From the NCBI RefSeq assembly GCF_011390835.1, contig NZ_JAABRQ010000004.1, positions 62,001 through 126,000 of the forward strand: a DNA stretch of 64,000 nucleotides, read 5' to 3'. A program made the position numbers and the translations under genes. Under the pieces are notes generated by a model. It worked only from the letters and a program-made list of their open reading frames with translations. It was not told the DNA's origin and did not search any database. Within the stretch, counting starts at the first letter, position 1, and each line of letters begins with the position of its first letter. Positions 17,269 through 26,683 of this stretch are shown piece by piece. The stretch comes from Hydrogenophaga sp. Its GTDB lineage: Bacteria > Pseudomonadota > Gammaproteobacteria > Burkholderiales > Burkholderiaceae_C.

Positions 17269-18285
17269 ATGGATTCATTGACACAAATCACTTTGGGTGC
17301 TGCCGTAGGCGTGGCCGTGATGAGCCGGCGCACCGCGGTGTGGAAGGCCGCGCTCTGGGGTGGCATTGCCGGCACCCTGCCCGACCTCGATGTGGTGGTG
17401 GACTACGGAGACGCTGTGCTCAACATGGTGCGCCACCGCGCGGAGAGCCATTCGTTTTTCTACCTCACGCTGGCCTCGCCGCTGCTCGCCTGGGTCGTGT
17501 CGCGCATCCATGGCGAGCGCGAATTGTTCAGACAGTGGTGGCTGGCGCTGTGGCTGGTGCTGATCACCCACACCCTGCTCGACACCATGACGGTCTACGG
17601 CACACAGCTGCTCATGCCGTTCTCCGACCACCCGTTTGGCGTGGGCAGCGTTTTCATTATCGACCCGGCCTACACCCTGCCACTGATCGTGGGCGTGGTC
17701 GTGGCGATTCGCCTCAACAACGGGCGCGGCCTGCGCTGGAACGCCGCTGCGTTGGTGCTCACCACGCTCTACCTGGGCTGGAGCGTCATGGCCCAGCAAC
17801 ACGTCGACCGCATCGCCCGTGCTTCGTTGGCCTCGGAGGGTATCGATGCGCAAAGCCTGCTCGTCACGCCGGCACCGTTCAACACAGTGCTCTGGCGCCT
17901 GGTGGCCACCACGCCCGAGCAGTACTTCGAGGGCTACTACTCATTGCTCGACAACCAGCCCACCGTTCGCTGGACCGCCTACCCGCGCGGCGCCGAGCTG
18001 ATCGCCGAGCATGGGGAAGACGATTCGGTGGCGCGCATCGCTGCCTTCAGCCATGGCTTTTTCAGCCTGCAGGCCGTTGACGGCCGGCTGATGCTGACCG
18101 ACCTGCGCATGGGTCAGGAGCCGGCCTATGTGTTCCGGTTCGACGTCGGTGCGCTCAATGCCGTGGGTGCCGAGGCACCGGTGCAGCTGTCCATGCGCCC
18201 CGATCTCGGACGCGGCCTCCCCTGGCTCTGGGATCGCATCTGGGGGGTGGACGCCCCCGTGCCAGTAGCAAAAGCGCCGAGCTGA
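17269..18285 (+). CDS. YdjM/DUF457-family membrane metal-dependent hydrolase
   Basis: 338 aa opening MDSLTQITLGAAVGVAVM, the standard start of this family. Metal-ligand candidates are D in GTLPDLDVVVDY, the HRAESHSF motif, and ITHTLLDTMTVYG; membrane spans lie about residues 65-80, 93-105, 132-148 and 158-172. The C-terminal 160 residues (from WSVMAQQHVDRI) form a soluble region seen in longer members. Biochemical function is not established, although relatives in E. coli are LexA-regulated. Preceded by a 219-bp GC-rich gap with nothing recognisable. Confidence 0.85.
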   Translation: MDSLTQITLGAAVGVAVMSRRTAVWKAALWGGIAGTLPDLDVVVDYGDAVLNMVRHRAESHSFFYLTLASPLLAWVVSRIHGERELFRQWWLALWLVLITHTLLDTMTVYGTQLLMPFSDHPFGVGSVFIIDPAYTLPLIVGVVVAIRLNNGRGLRWNAAALVLTTLYLGWSVMAQQHVDRIARASLASEGIDAQSLLVTPAPFNTVLWRLVATTPEQYFEGYYSLLDNQPTVRWTAYPRGAELIAEHGEDDSVARIAAFSHGFFSLQAVDGRLMLTDLRMGQEPAYVFRFDVGALNAVGAEAPVQLSMRPDLGRGLPWLWDRIWGVDAPVPVAKAPS

Positions 18286-18553
18286 TCGCGGCGCGACGCC
18301 TGCGTCCTGCGGACCATGCTAGGGTGGCGTTCGTCCCCGGTGGGGATCTGGACAGGCAGCAACAGGCGTCTTGGTACAAGCCTCACAGGCTGCCCGGCCC
18401 CATCGCCCACATGCCGTCCGCTCAAGTTGAGGCAAACTGGCGTCGATATCTCATCAGTCGGGCCAAGACCATGGCCTGCCGCCGACCCTCCAGCCTCCAT
18501 GCATCAGGGCAAGGGTTCAGAGTGACATCGCCTGGGCAAAAAACCTGAAGCAC

Positions 18554-21500
18554 ATGCCGTTTCCCCATCAGAGCCGCACGCTCACCCCCGCAAGCGAAGA
18601 AAACGGCCCGCCTCAAGTCTGGGTGTTCGCGCTGTGGCTGCTGGGCCTGATCCTCACCGCCTTGCTGACGCTGGCTGTGCACAACTACCAGAGTGAACGG
18701 CTGCAGGCCCGCTTCAACAACGAAGTGCTTCGGGTGTCGGATGACATCGAACGGCGCTTCAAGCTGCCCGTCCATGGGCTGATGGGTGCACGCGGCGTGT
18801 ATGCCGCCAGCGAAGAAGTCAGCCGCGCCGAGTTCCGGCAGTATGTGGACTCGCGCAACATGGAGAGTGAGTTTCCGGGTGTGCGCGGCATGGGCTTCAT
18901 TGAGCGCGTGCCCCGCACTGAGCTGGACGCGTTTGTCGAACGCGAGCGCTCCGATGACGCGCCCGACTTCCAGATACGCAGCCTGGCCCAGGCCGAGCAA
19001 CCGGATCTGTACGTCATCAAGTACATCGAGCCCCTGGAGCGCAACCGCAGCGCGCTGGGACTGGACATCGGCTCCGAGGCCGTGCGGCGCGAGGGCGCCG
19101 AGCGCGCCGCCCGCAACGGCCAGCCGGCGCTCACTGGCGTGATTCAGCTGGTTCAGGACCAGTTGTCGCGCCCGGGTTTCCTGCTCTACATGCCGGTGTA
19201 CCGCACCGGCCTGCCGCTGGACACCCCGGAGCAGCGCCTGGCCGCCCTGCGCGGCATGACCTATTCGCCCATCGTGCTGCAAGAGCTGCTGCAACCCTCT
19301 GAGGCCCTACTGCTCGGGACCGACTTGCATATCAGCATCGTCGACAAAACCGCCGGTAAAGTCAGCGAGCCGCTCTTCAGCGTCGGAACGGCGAACGAAA
19401 GCGCCTGGCTTCGCGCAGAACGACCCTTGGTCACCGGTTCGTCCGGGCTGGTCCTGCAAGCGCACACCACACCCGCCTTCGAGGCCACCGCCAACCGTGG
19501 GCTGGTCTATGGAATAGGCCTCTCGGGCCTGGTCCTCAGCAGCCTGCTGGCCTGGGTTCTGTGGCTGCAGGCGACCGGCCGCGCCAGGGCCGAGGGGAGA
19601 GCCCAGGGCATGATGGCAGACTTGGAGAAGCTGGCCCTTGTAGCTCAGCGCACCGCCAACTCGGTGCTGATGACCGACGCCCAGCTTCGCATCACCTGGG
19701 TCAACGGCGGCTTCACCCGAGTGACTGGCTACACCCCTGAAGAGGCACAAGGAAAAACCCCCAGCGAGTTGCTCGGCAGCGGCAAGGCTGCCGCACAGAC
19801 GCTGAATACGCTGCGAGACTGTGCCGAGCGCGGCGTGGGCTGCCGCGTCGAAATCCTCAACAGGGCCAAGGACGGCCGGGAATACTGGGTCGACACCGAG
19901 GTTCAGCCGATCCGCGACGGGGCCGGTCGAATCACCGGCTTTATCGAGATTGCACTGGACATCACCCAGGAGCGCGAGACCAATGAGCGCCTGGTGCAGG
20001 CGGTGCTGGAATCCAACCGGCAGCAGCAAGAGCTCGATTTGCTGGCCCGGGTGGTGCGCGCCACCAGCAACGCGGTCGTGGTGACCAATGCACAGGGCCA
20101 CATCGAGTGGGTCAATGCAGGCTTCACCCGCATGACCGGTTACACCTTGGCGGACGTCGCAGGCGAAAAGCTGGGCAGCAGAGTCCGGTGCCCCGAGACG
20201 GACCAGGCCACGATGGCCGAGATCGACGCCGCTCTGGCGGACGCAAGGTCCTGTCACGTCGAAATTCTCAACCGCTCCAAACAGGGCCGGTTTCACTGGC
20301 TAGAGGTGGAAGTACAGCCCTTGTTCGACACCGCCGGACAGCACACCGGCTTCATGACCATTGAAAGCGACATCACCCAGCGCAAAGAAGCCGAAAACAG
20401 CCTGATGGAGAGTCAAAATCTTTTCAAGGAGCTGCTGAATGTGGCCTCCGACTGGTATTGGGAAACCGACGAGCACAACCGCTTTTCCAACTTCGTGGCC
20501 ACCCGCGACACCGAAAATTACCGCGCACTCAGCCAATCCAACTTGGGCAAACGGCGCTGGGAAATGGTGGGTGTCACACCCGTAAGCGGGGACTGGGAAG
20601 CCCACATCGCGGTGCACGAACGGCGCGAGAGCTTTCGCAACTTCGAGTACCGGCGCGTGCTGCCCAGTGGCGAAGTTCGCTACTACGCGATCAGCGGCTC
20701 TCCCGTTATCGACTCCTTCGGGGTTTTCAAGGGCTATCGTGGCACCACCCGCGACAGCACCGAGCAAATGCGCCAGCAACTGGAGCTGCAAACCGCGCGC
20801 GACCGCATTGAACTGGCCACCCAGTCGGGCGGCATTGGCGTGTGGATTTTTGACGTCCCCAACAACACCCTGCAATGGGACGATCGCATGTACCAGCTCT
20901 ACGGTCGCCAGGCGAACGACGCACTGGTTCCATTCGAGCTGTGGATCAGCAGCCTGCACCCCGATGACATGGCCGATTCGGTCAAGGCGTTGGAAGACGC
21001 TTTGGCGGGAGAGCGGGAATTCGACGTCGAGTTCCGCACCGTCTGGCCCGATGGCTCGGTGCACCACCTGCATGGCACCGCAAGGGTGCAGCGCGACAAC
21101 CAGGGCCAGGCTTTGCGCATGGTCGGTGTCAATTTCGACGTCACCGAGCAACGCCAACGAGAACGCAGGATCGCTGCGGAAGAAGTGCGCCTGCGAGCGA
21201 TTTACGACATCCTGCCCGTGGGCATCTCGTTGACCGACCCCCAGGGGCACATCGTGGACTGCAACCCGGCCTCGGAGCGGCTGCTGGGCATCAGCAAAGC
21301 CGAGCACCTGGCGCGCGACTACGACGGCAAGGAATGGCAGATCAACCGCGAAGACGGCAGCCCCATGCCGGTGGAAGAATTTCCCAGCGTGCGCGCGCTG
21401 ACACAAGGTACCGCGGTGCACGACGAGGTGATGCAAGTCGTCACCGACCGGCACAGCGTGTGGCTTTCGGTCAGCGCCATGCCGGTAGCGCACGACGACT

Positions 21501-24256
21501 TTGGCGTGGTCATAGCCTATGTGGACATCACAGCTGGCAAACAGGCGCAGGAAAAAGTAGCCCAAAGCGAGGCTTTATTGCGCGGCGCCATCGGTGCGGT
21601 GGGCGAGGCCTTTGTGCTGTACGACCCGCAGGACCGGCTGGTCTTCTGCAACGAGAGGTACCGTGAGGTGTACGCGGACGTGGCCCATCTGATGGAGCCA
21701 GGCGTACCCTTCGAGTCGCTGGTGCGCGCTGGTGCCGAGTTGGGGCACTATGAGGAGGCAATCGGCCGTGTCGACGCCTGGGTGGCTGAGCGGCTGGAGC
21801 GTCACCGGGCCAGTAACAGCGAGATGCTGCAAAAGCACCGTAACGGCCGCACCCTGCGCATCGTCGAACGCCGCATGCCCGATGGTCACACGGTGGGTTT
21901 TCGCATCGACATCACCGACCTGGTAACGGCCAAGGAGCAGGCGCAGGAAGCTTCACGCGCCAAAGGGGACTTCCTGGCCAACATGAGCCACGAAATTCGA
22001 ACGCCCATGAACGCCATCCTGGGCATGCTCAAGCTGCTGCAAACCACCGAGCTGCAGCCGCGCCAGATGGACTATGTGAGCAAGACCGAGGGCGCGGCCA
22101 AGTCGCTGCTCGGGCTGCTCAACGACATCCTGGACTTCTCCAAGGTCGAGGCCGGCAAGATGACGCTGGACGTCCAGCCCTTCGGTCTCGACCGCCTGCT
22201 GCGTGACCTGTCGGTGATTTTCTCGGCCAGCCTGGGCAACAAGCCAGTGGAGGTGCTGTTCGACATCGACCCGCGCGTGCCGCGCGAGCTCCTGGGCGAC
22301 AGCCTGCGGCTGCAGCAAATCCTGATCAACCTGGGCGGCAACGCCATCAAGTTCACCTCGCGCGGTGAGGTGGTGCTGGGTGTGCGGCTGGAGGCCATCG
22401 AGGGCGAAGGACCAGAGCAGCGCGCCCGGGTGCATTTCGCCGTGAAAGACAGTGGCATCGGCATCGCGCCGGAGAACCAGCAGAAGATCTTCACCGGCTT
22501 TTCCCAGGCCGAAGCCTCCACCACCCGGCGCTTTGGGGGCAGCGGGCTGGGCTTGTCCATCTGCCGCCGGCTCGTCGAGATGATGGGCGGCCAGCTGGAG
22601 CTGCACAGTGCCCTGGGCCAGGGCAGCACCTTCTCGTTCACCTTGCTGCTACCCGTCCTCGACGCCAAGCCGGGCCATGTCGCGCGGCTGCCAGCGCCTG
22701 AGCAGTCGGATGCTCTGGCGCCGCAAAACACAGCCGGTATGCCCGTGCTGGTGGTGGACGACAACCCGGTGGCCCGTGAGCTGATGCTGACCATGGGCCA
22801 GTCGCTGGGCTGGACGGTGGAGACGGCCGACGGCGGTGAGGCCGCGCTGGCGCTGGTCGACGAGCGCGCCCGGCGAGGCGAGCCCTACCAGGCCGTGTTC
22901 ATGGACTGGCAGATGCCCGGCATGGACGGCTGGCAGGCCAGTGCGCGCATACGCTCGCAGCCTGCCAATGTGTCAACGGCTGCGACCTCGCCAGTGATCA
23001 TGATGGTCACCGCCCACGGTCGCGAAATGCTGGCGCAGCAAACCGCCGAGGTCCAGAACCTGATTGACAGCTACCTGGTCAAGCCCGTGACCGCGTCCAT
23101 GCTGTTCGATGCCATGCAAAACGCCAGGCCGCCGAGCGGGACGGTCGAAGTGGCGCATGGCAAACCCTCGCCGTCCGAGGTGGCACGTCCACTGGCCGGC
23201 ATTCGCCTGCTGGTGGTGGAGGATAACGCCATCAACCAGGAGGTGGCCGAGGCACTGCTCAGCGCCCAGGGCGCCGCGGTGGACATTGCCGACAACGGTC
23301 TGCTCGGGGTGGAGGCGGTGCAGGCCGCCATGACCGCCGGCCAGCCGTACCACGCGGTGCTGATGGACATGCAGATGCCGGTGATGGACGGCCTGATGGC
23401 GACGCGCGAAATCCGGGGCCGGGTGAGCGCGGCGGAGCTGCCCATCATCGCCATGACCGCAAACGCCATGACCAGCGACCGCGCAGCATGCCTGGAGGCT
23501 GGCATGAACGACCACGTGGGCAAGCCCTTCGATCTTGATCGCCTGGTCGCCACCCTGCTGCAGTGGATCCGGGGTCAAAAGTCCCCTGCCGCAGCGCATG
23601 ACAGCGCCACGAAGGGCTCGAAGACCGAGGCTGAGCCTGCGCCTGTGAGGTTTCCTCGCGTGGCGGGAATCGAGGCGGAGGGCACGGCCGTCCGGCTGAA
23701 CCACGACCTGGACCTGTTCATCCGGGTGCTGGGGTGGATCGCCAACGATTTTGGCGATCTGCTTCAGCTGCGAACGGCGGCCGATGTGGGGCCCTGGCTG
23801 TTAGCGCCCGAGGCCAGGAAGACGCTCACCGAACGGATACACAAACTCAGGGGCAGCGCGGGCTCGGTGCGCGCGCGCGAGGTGCTCAACAGCGCGACAG
23901 CGGCCGAGCGAGCGCTTCTGGATGGCACCGACGATGCGGTGCAGCGCGTGCTGGAACTGAATGCAGCGCTCAGCCACCTGGTGCAGGGCATTCAAGACAT
24001 GCTGGCGACACAGCAGGCTTTCAGCGCGCCAGCGTCTGCCGACAGCTCAGCAGCACCGGTCGAACAGGCCGCGGTGGCGCGCTTGGCGCACCTGTTGAAC
24101 GCACAGGACCTGGCGGCGCTGAGCCTGTACACCGAGCTGAAGGCGTCGCTCGGCGCAGCCATGGGTGCGGATGCCGCGGGTGAACTGGAGAGGTCCATGC
24201 AGGCACTGGACTTTGCCCGGGCATTCAAGCTGCTGCAGGTGCTGGCCCAGCCTTGA
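18554..24256 (+). CDS. CHASE-PAS hybrid sensor histidine kinase with two receivers and an Hpt domain
   Basis: 1900 aa. Domains in order: TM1 about 22-44, a periplasmic CHASE sensor about 45-310, TM2 about 316-338, six PAS repeats (about 356-480, 495-612, 623-744, 749-869, 883-1000, 1004-1136), HisKA with H1146 in MSHEIRTPMN, HATPase about 1250-1380 (DSGIGIAP, GGSGLGLSIC), receiver 1 with D1451 in FMDWQMPG, receiver 2 with D1605 in LMDMQMPV, and Hpt with H1763 in HKLRGSAG. This is an unorthodox kinase able to run an internal His-Asp-His phosphorelay. Extracellular ligand unknown; some CHASE domains bind cytokinin-like molecules. Convergent with a receiver-kinase gene 28 bp away, a likely partner. 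Confidence 0.93.
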   Translation: MPFPHQSRTLTPASEENGPPQVWVFALWLLGLILTALLTLAVHNYQSERLQARFNNEVLRVSDDIERRFKLPVHGLMGARGVYAASEEVSRAEFRQYVDSRNMESEFPGVRGMGFIERVPRTELDAFVERERSDDAPDFQIRSLAQAEQPDLYVIKYIEPLERNRSALGLDIGSEAVRREGAERAARNGQPALTGVIQLVQDQLSRPGFLLYMPVYRTGLPLDTPEQRLAALRGMTYSPIVLQELLQPSEALLLGTDLHISIVDKTAGKVSEPLFSVGTANESAWLRAERPLVTGSSGLVLQAHTTPAFEATANRGLVYGIGLSGLVLSSLLAWVLWLQATGRARAEGRAQGMMADLEKLALVAQRTANSVLMTDAQLRITWVNGGFTRVTGYTPEEAQGKTPSELLGSGKAAAQTLNTLRDCAERGVGCRVEILNRAKDGREYWVDTEVQPIRDGAGRITGFIEIALDITQERETNERLVQAVLESNRQQQELDLLARVVRATSNAVVVTNAQGHIEWVNAGFTRMTGYTLADVAGEKLGSRVRCPETDQATMAEIDAALADARSCHVEILNRSKQGRFHWLEVEVQPLFDTAGQHTGFMTIESDITQRKEAENSLMESQNLFKELLNVASDWYWETDEHNRFSNFVATRDTENYRALSQSNLGKRRWEMVGVTPVSGDWEAHIAVHERRESFRNFEYRRVLPSGEVRYYAISGSPVIDSFGVFKGYRGTTRDSTEQMRQQLELQTARDRIELATQSGGIGVWIFDVPNNTLQWDDRMYQLYGRQANDALVPFELWISSLHPDDMADSVKALEDALAGEREFDVEFRTVWPDGSVHHLHGTARVQRDNQGQALRMVGVNFDVTEQRQRERRIAAEEVRLRAIYDILPVGISLTDPQGHIVDCNPASERLLGISKAEHLARDYDGKEWQINREDGSPMPVEEFPSVRALTQGTAVHDEVMQVVTDRHSVWLSVSAMPVAHDDFGVVIAYVDITAGKQAQEKVAQSEALLRGAIGAVGEAFVLYDPQDRLVFCNERYREVYADVAHLMEPGVPFESLVRAGAELGHYEEAIGRVDAWVAERLERHRASNSEMLQKHRNGRTLRIVERRMPDGHTVGFRIDITDLVTAKEQAQEASRAKGDFLANMSHEIRTPMNAILGMLKLLQTTELQPRQMDYVSKTEGAAKSLLGLLNDILDFSKVEAGKMTLDVQPFGLDRLLRDLSVIFSASLGNKPVEVLFDIDPRVPRELLGDSLRLQQILINLGGNAIKFTSRGEVVLGVRLEAIEGEGPEQRARVHFAVKDSGIGIAPENQQKIFTGFSQAEASTTRRFGGSGLGLSICRRLVEMMGGQLELHSALGQGSTFSFTLLLPVLDAKPGHVARLPAPEQSDALAPQNTAGMPVLVVDDNPVARELMLTMGQSLGWTVETADGGEAALALVDERARRGEPYQAVFMDWQMPGMDGWQASARIRSQPANVSTAATSPVIMMVTAHGREMLAQQTAEVQNLIDSYLVKPVTASMLFDAMQNARPPSGTVEVAHGKPSPSEVARPLAGIRLLVVEDNAINQEVAEALLSAQGAAVDIADNGLLGVEAVQAAMTAGQPYHAVLMDMQMPVMDGLMATREIRGRVSAAELPIIAMTANAMTSDRAACLEAGMNDHVGKPFDLDRLVATLLQWIRGQKSPAAAHDSATKGSKTEAEPAPVRFPRVAGIEAEGTAVRLNHDLDLFIRVLGWIANDFGDLLQLRTAADVGPWLLAPEARKTLTERIHKLRGSAGSVRAREVLNSATAAERALLDGTDDAVQRVLELNAALSHLVQGIQDMLATQQAFSAPASADSSAAPVEQAAVARLAHLLNAQDLAALSLYTELKASLGAAMGADAAGELERSMQALDFARAFKLLQVLAQP

Positions 24257-24284
24257 TGGCCGGCGACCCGGCCTCGGCCCTTGC

Positions 24285-25511
24285 TCAGCGGCTCAGGGGC
24301 CGCTTGGGCAACACCACTTTGAAGGTGGTCCCCGGTCCGACGGCTGGACGAGACGACACACTCAGCGTGCCCCCGTGCGCCTCGATGATCTTGCGGGCCT
24401 GAGTCAGGCCCAGGCCGGTCCCATCGAACTCCTGCTTGCGGCTCAGGCGAACAAAAGGTTCGAAGATCCTGGCCTGATCCTCGGGATGGATGCCGATGCC
24501 GTTGTCCCGGAACTCGATTACCACATCCTCATCGGACTGCGTCGACGACACATGGATGCTGGGCGGTTGATCCTTCCCCACAAACTTCAAGCCGTTGGTC
24601 AGCAAGTTCTGGAACACCACGGCGAGCAGGCTGCCATGCCCCACGACTTCTGGCAGCGGCTCCACCACCAGCACCGCCCGCGTTTGATCCAGCCGGGCGG
24701 CCAAGGCATCTCTCAAGTCCTCCATCAGCGTCTGCAAGGACACCGTGGTCATGCTCTCGTCGAGGTCCACATCGAGCTGGGCGTAGTTCACCACATCATC
24801 GAGCAGGGTACGCATACGCGCACCGGCCTTTCGCACCAGGCGAAGGTACTGCCTGCCGCTGTCTGACAGGTTGGGGCCATCATCTTCCTCAATCAGGCCG
24901 GCGAACTGATCGACGGTGTTCAGCGGCTCGCGCAGGTCGTGAGAAGCGATCCGGACAAACTGAGACAGCCGCCCGTTCGTGGCCGCGAGTTCGTCCACGG
25001 TTTTCTGCAAGTTTGCGTTGCTTGCACGCAGCTCTTCCATGGCAGCGGCTAGATTGAGCCGGTCCATCACGGAGAGCCGCTTGAGCACACTGTTTGCGTG
25101 GGCAAGCCGCAACTGTGTCAAGACCCTGGCCCTCAGAATGGACGGGTTGACGGGCTTGGCAAGGAAGTCGGCCGCGCCTTTCTCCAGGCCCATTTGCTCA
25201 TGCTCCTCGCCCGAGAGATTGGTGATCATGATCACGGGCACATCGGCCAGCCGGGGATCGGCACGCTTTTCGTCCAGGAGCTGAAAACCCGTGAGGCCAG
25301 GCATCTGAGCGTCGAGCAGAATCAGGTCGGGCACGGACTCACGCATGAGCCGCAAGGCATTCAAGCCATCGGTTGCAAAGCGCAGTCGTCCGATGGTCTT
25401 CAGATGACTGGCCATCGCCTGGATCACCACCACATCGTCGTCCACGACCAGGATGTCAGGACTTCCCATTACAGCGTCGGCGTTTGCCGGGAGAAGCTCT
25501 TTTTCAGTCAT
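24285..25511 (-). CDS. Receiver-histidine kinase (REC-HisKA-HATPase)
   Basis: 408-aa soluble protein. N-terminal receiver with DDD at residues 24-26 and phospho-acceptor D67 in LILLDAQMPG, a coiled-coil linker about 130-185 (LRASNANLQKTVDELAATNG), then HisKA with H191 in IASHDLREPLN and a HATPase domain (FQNLLTNGLKF, FRDNGIGIHPEDQARIFEPF, GTGLGLTQARKIIEAHGG). The DLREPL histidine box is of the phytochrome-like class. With input from a receiver rather than a sensor, it should act in the middle of a phosphorelay. Same strand as the single-domain receiver gene 78 bp upstream. Confidence 0.92.
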   Translation of the reverse strand: MTEKELLPANADAVMGSPDILVVDDDVVVIQAMASHLKTIGRLRFATDGLNALRLMRESVPDLILLDAQMPGLTGFQLLDEKRADPRLADVPVIMITNLSGEEHEQMGLEKGAADFLAKPVNPSILRARVLTQLRLAHANSVLKRLSVMDRLNLAAAMEELRASNANLQKTVDELAATNGRLSQFVRIASHDLREPLNTVDQFAGLIEEDDGPNLSDSGRQYLRLVRKAGARMRTLLDDVVNYAQLDVDLDESMTTVSLQTLMEDLRDALAARLDQTRAVLVVEPLPEVVGHGSLLAVVFQNLLTNGLKFVGKDQPPSIHVSSTQSDEDVVIEFRDNGIGIHPEDQARIFEPFVRLSRKQEFDGTGLGLTQARKIIEAHGGTLSVSSRPAVGPGTTFKVVLPKRPLSR

Positions 25512-25589
25512 CCAACCGATCCTTCATACAAAAAGAAAGCGGGGTCCGAGAGCTGGGAAAGGCGCCTCCGCGCGAACAAAGGCGAGGTT

Positions 25590-25988
25590 TCATGACCCCA
25601 GGGTATCCAGCCTTTGAAGCAGATTGGCCACCTGGCTGCGTTCGATCGGTTTGCGCAAGTAGTCCTTGACTGAAGCGTAGAAAAATGCGCGTTGACGGTC
25701 GCGTTGGTCGATGGATGAGGTCAGCATCACCACCATCACGTTGGCCCGACTGGCGATCGGCAGTTGCTCGTAAGCATCGAGAAAGTCGAAGCCGTTCATG
25801 ACGGGCATGTTGATGTCCAGCAACACCAGAGCCGGCTCGACCAGCTCGCCAGAGGCCAGAAACGCCAGCGCGTCTTGCGCCCGAAAAAACTGTTTGATAT
25901 CTGCCGGGTGCCCGCAGCGCTGAACGCTGATCTGGGCAAAGAGAAGATCGTCTTCGTTGTCGTCAATGACGATGACGGTTTTGCTCAC
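25590..25988 (-). CDS. Rcp1-type single-domain response regulator
   Basis: 132 aa, one receiver domain and nothing else. Acidic pocket IDDNED (residues 8-13), phospho-acceptor D58 in LVLLDINMPVMNG, Thr/Ser switch in MLTSS and Lys in DYLRKP. The ED-D spacing and DINMPVMNG are typical of Rcp1-like regulators that pair with phytochrome-class kinases. Lacking an output domain, it would act by protein contact or as a phosphate shuttle, most simply with the receiver-kinase gene just downstream. Confidence 0.92.
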   Translation of the reverse strand: MSKTVIVIDDNEDDLLFAQISVQRCGHPADIKQFFRAQDALAFLASGELVEPALVLLDINMPVMNGFDFLDAYEQLPIASRANVMVVMLTSSIDQRDRQRAFFYASVKDYLRKPIERSQVANLLQRLDTLGS

Positions 25989-26112
25989 TGACTCTACCTC
26001 TGTGAATCTAGAGAAGCCGGTAACAGGGGATCGATCTGCCGGAGATGCCCGACCAGGTGGACCACGTGCTGGACGGCGGGTGAACCCATTGCCGGGCCCA
26101 GACCTAATCGAT

Positions 26113-26583
26113 TCAATACATCAACAGTGTGATCGCGACAATGGCCACCCCGATCGCAAGGTTGATGCTCACCCAGGTGCGGATGCTGGCGAGCACGGTG
26201 CCGCCAGCGGCCCAGTCGCTAGCCGCCACCGCTTTGCCCAGGCGCTTGAACAGCGAAAAGCGGATATGGCCGAAGATCGCGATCATGAGGATGCCCAGCG
26301 CGGCCATGATGGTCCAGTTCAGCGGCATGTTGAAGCCCAGCCCGGCCTGCACAGATTCCTTGGCCACCCTGCCAATCATCCAAAGGCCACTGGCCAGCAC
26401 GATCACAGCGGCGACCAGCACCGCCTTGAAAAAGCGGCCGAGCGCATCGTGCATCAGTCGCACCCGCACCGGTAGCTCCAGCGCGAGCGTGGCCGGTCGC
26501 AGAAAGAAATGGGCGAACACCATGCCGCCAATCCAGACAATGATGGCGAGCAGGTGGGCAAGCTTGAGGGCGGCGTAGATCAT
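26113..26583 (-). CDS. CopD-like/DUF-type four-helix membrane protein
   Basis: 156 aa from the ATG at 26583 behind an AAGGAAA ribosome site; codons upstream are not protein-like. Four membrane spans: about 1-25 (ALKLAHLLAIIVWIGGMVFA), 47-68, 81-100 and 128-148. The first span carries KLAHLLAIIVWIGGMVFAHF, whose two His resemble haem- or copper-associated His of CopD/YhhN-type proteins. Function not established; copper resistance is only a suggestion. Monocistronic in appearance. Confidence 0.7.
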   Translation of the reverse strand: MIYAALKLAHLLAIIVWIGGMVFAHFFLRPATLALELPVRVRLMHDALGRFFKAVLVAAVIVLASGLWMIGRVAKESVQAGLGFNMPLNWTIMAALGILMIAIFGHIRFSLFKRLGKAVAASDWAAGGTVLASIRTWVSINLAIGVAIVAITLLMY

Positions 26584-26655
26584 GGGTTTCCTTGGATGAA
26601 GAAGTTTTGGCACCGGGCGCCTCAAGCCGAAGCCGCCCCACCGGGAAAGGGAGGC

Positions 26656-26675
26656 GACCCGCGCAGGTGCGCGGG
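26656..26675 (-). terminator. Hairpin downstream of dinG
   Basis: Perfect 8-bp inverted repeat ACCCGCGC-AGGT-GCGCGGGT, 9 bp past the dinG stop on the minus strand. It lacks a T run on that strand, so it is a weak or Rho-assisted terminator at best. Confidence 0.4.
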
Positions 26676-26683
26676 TTTCAACC

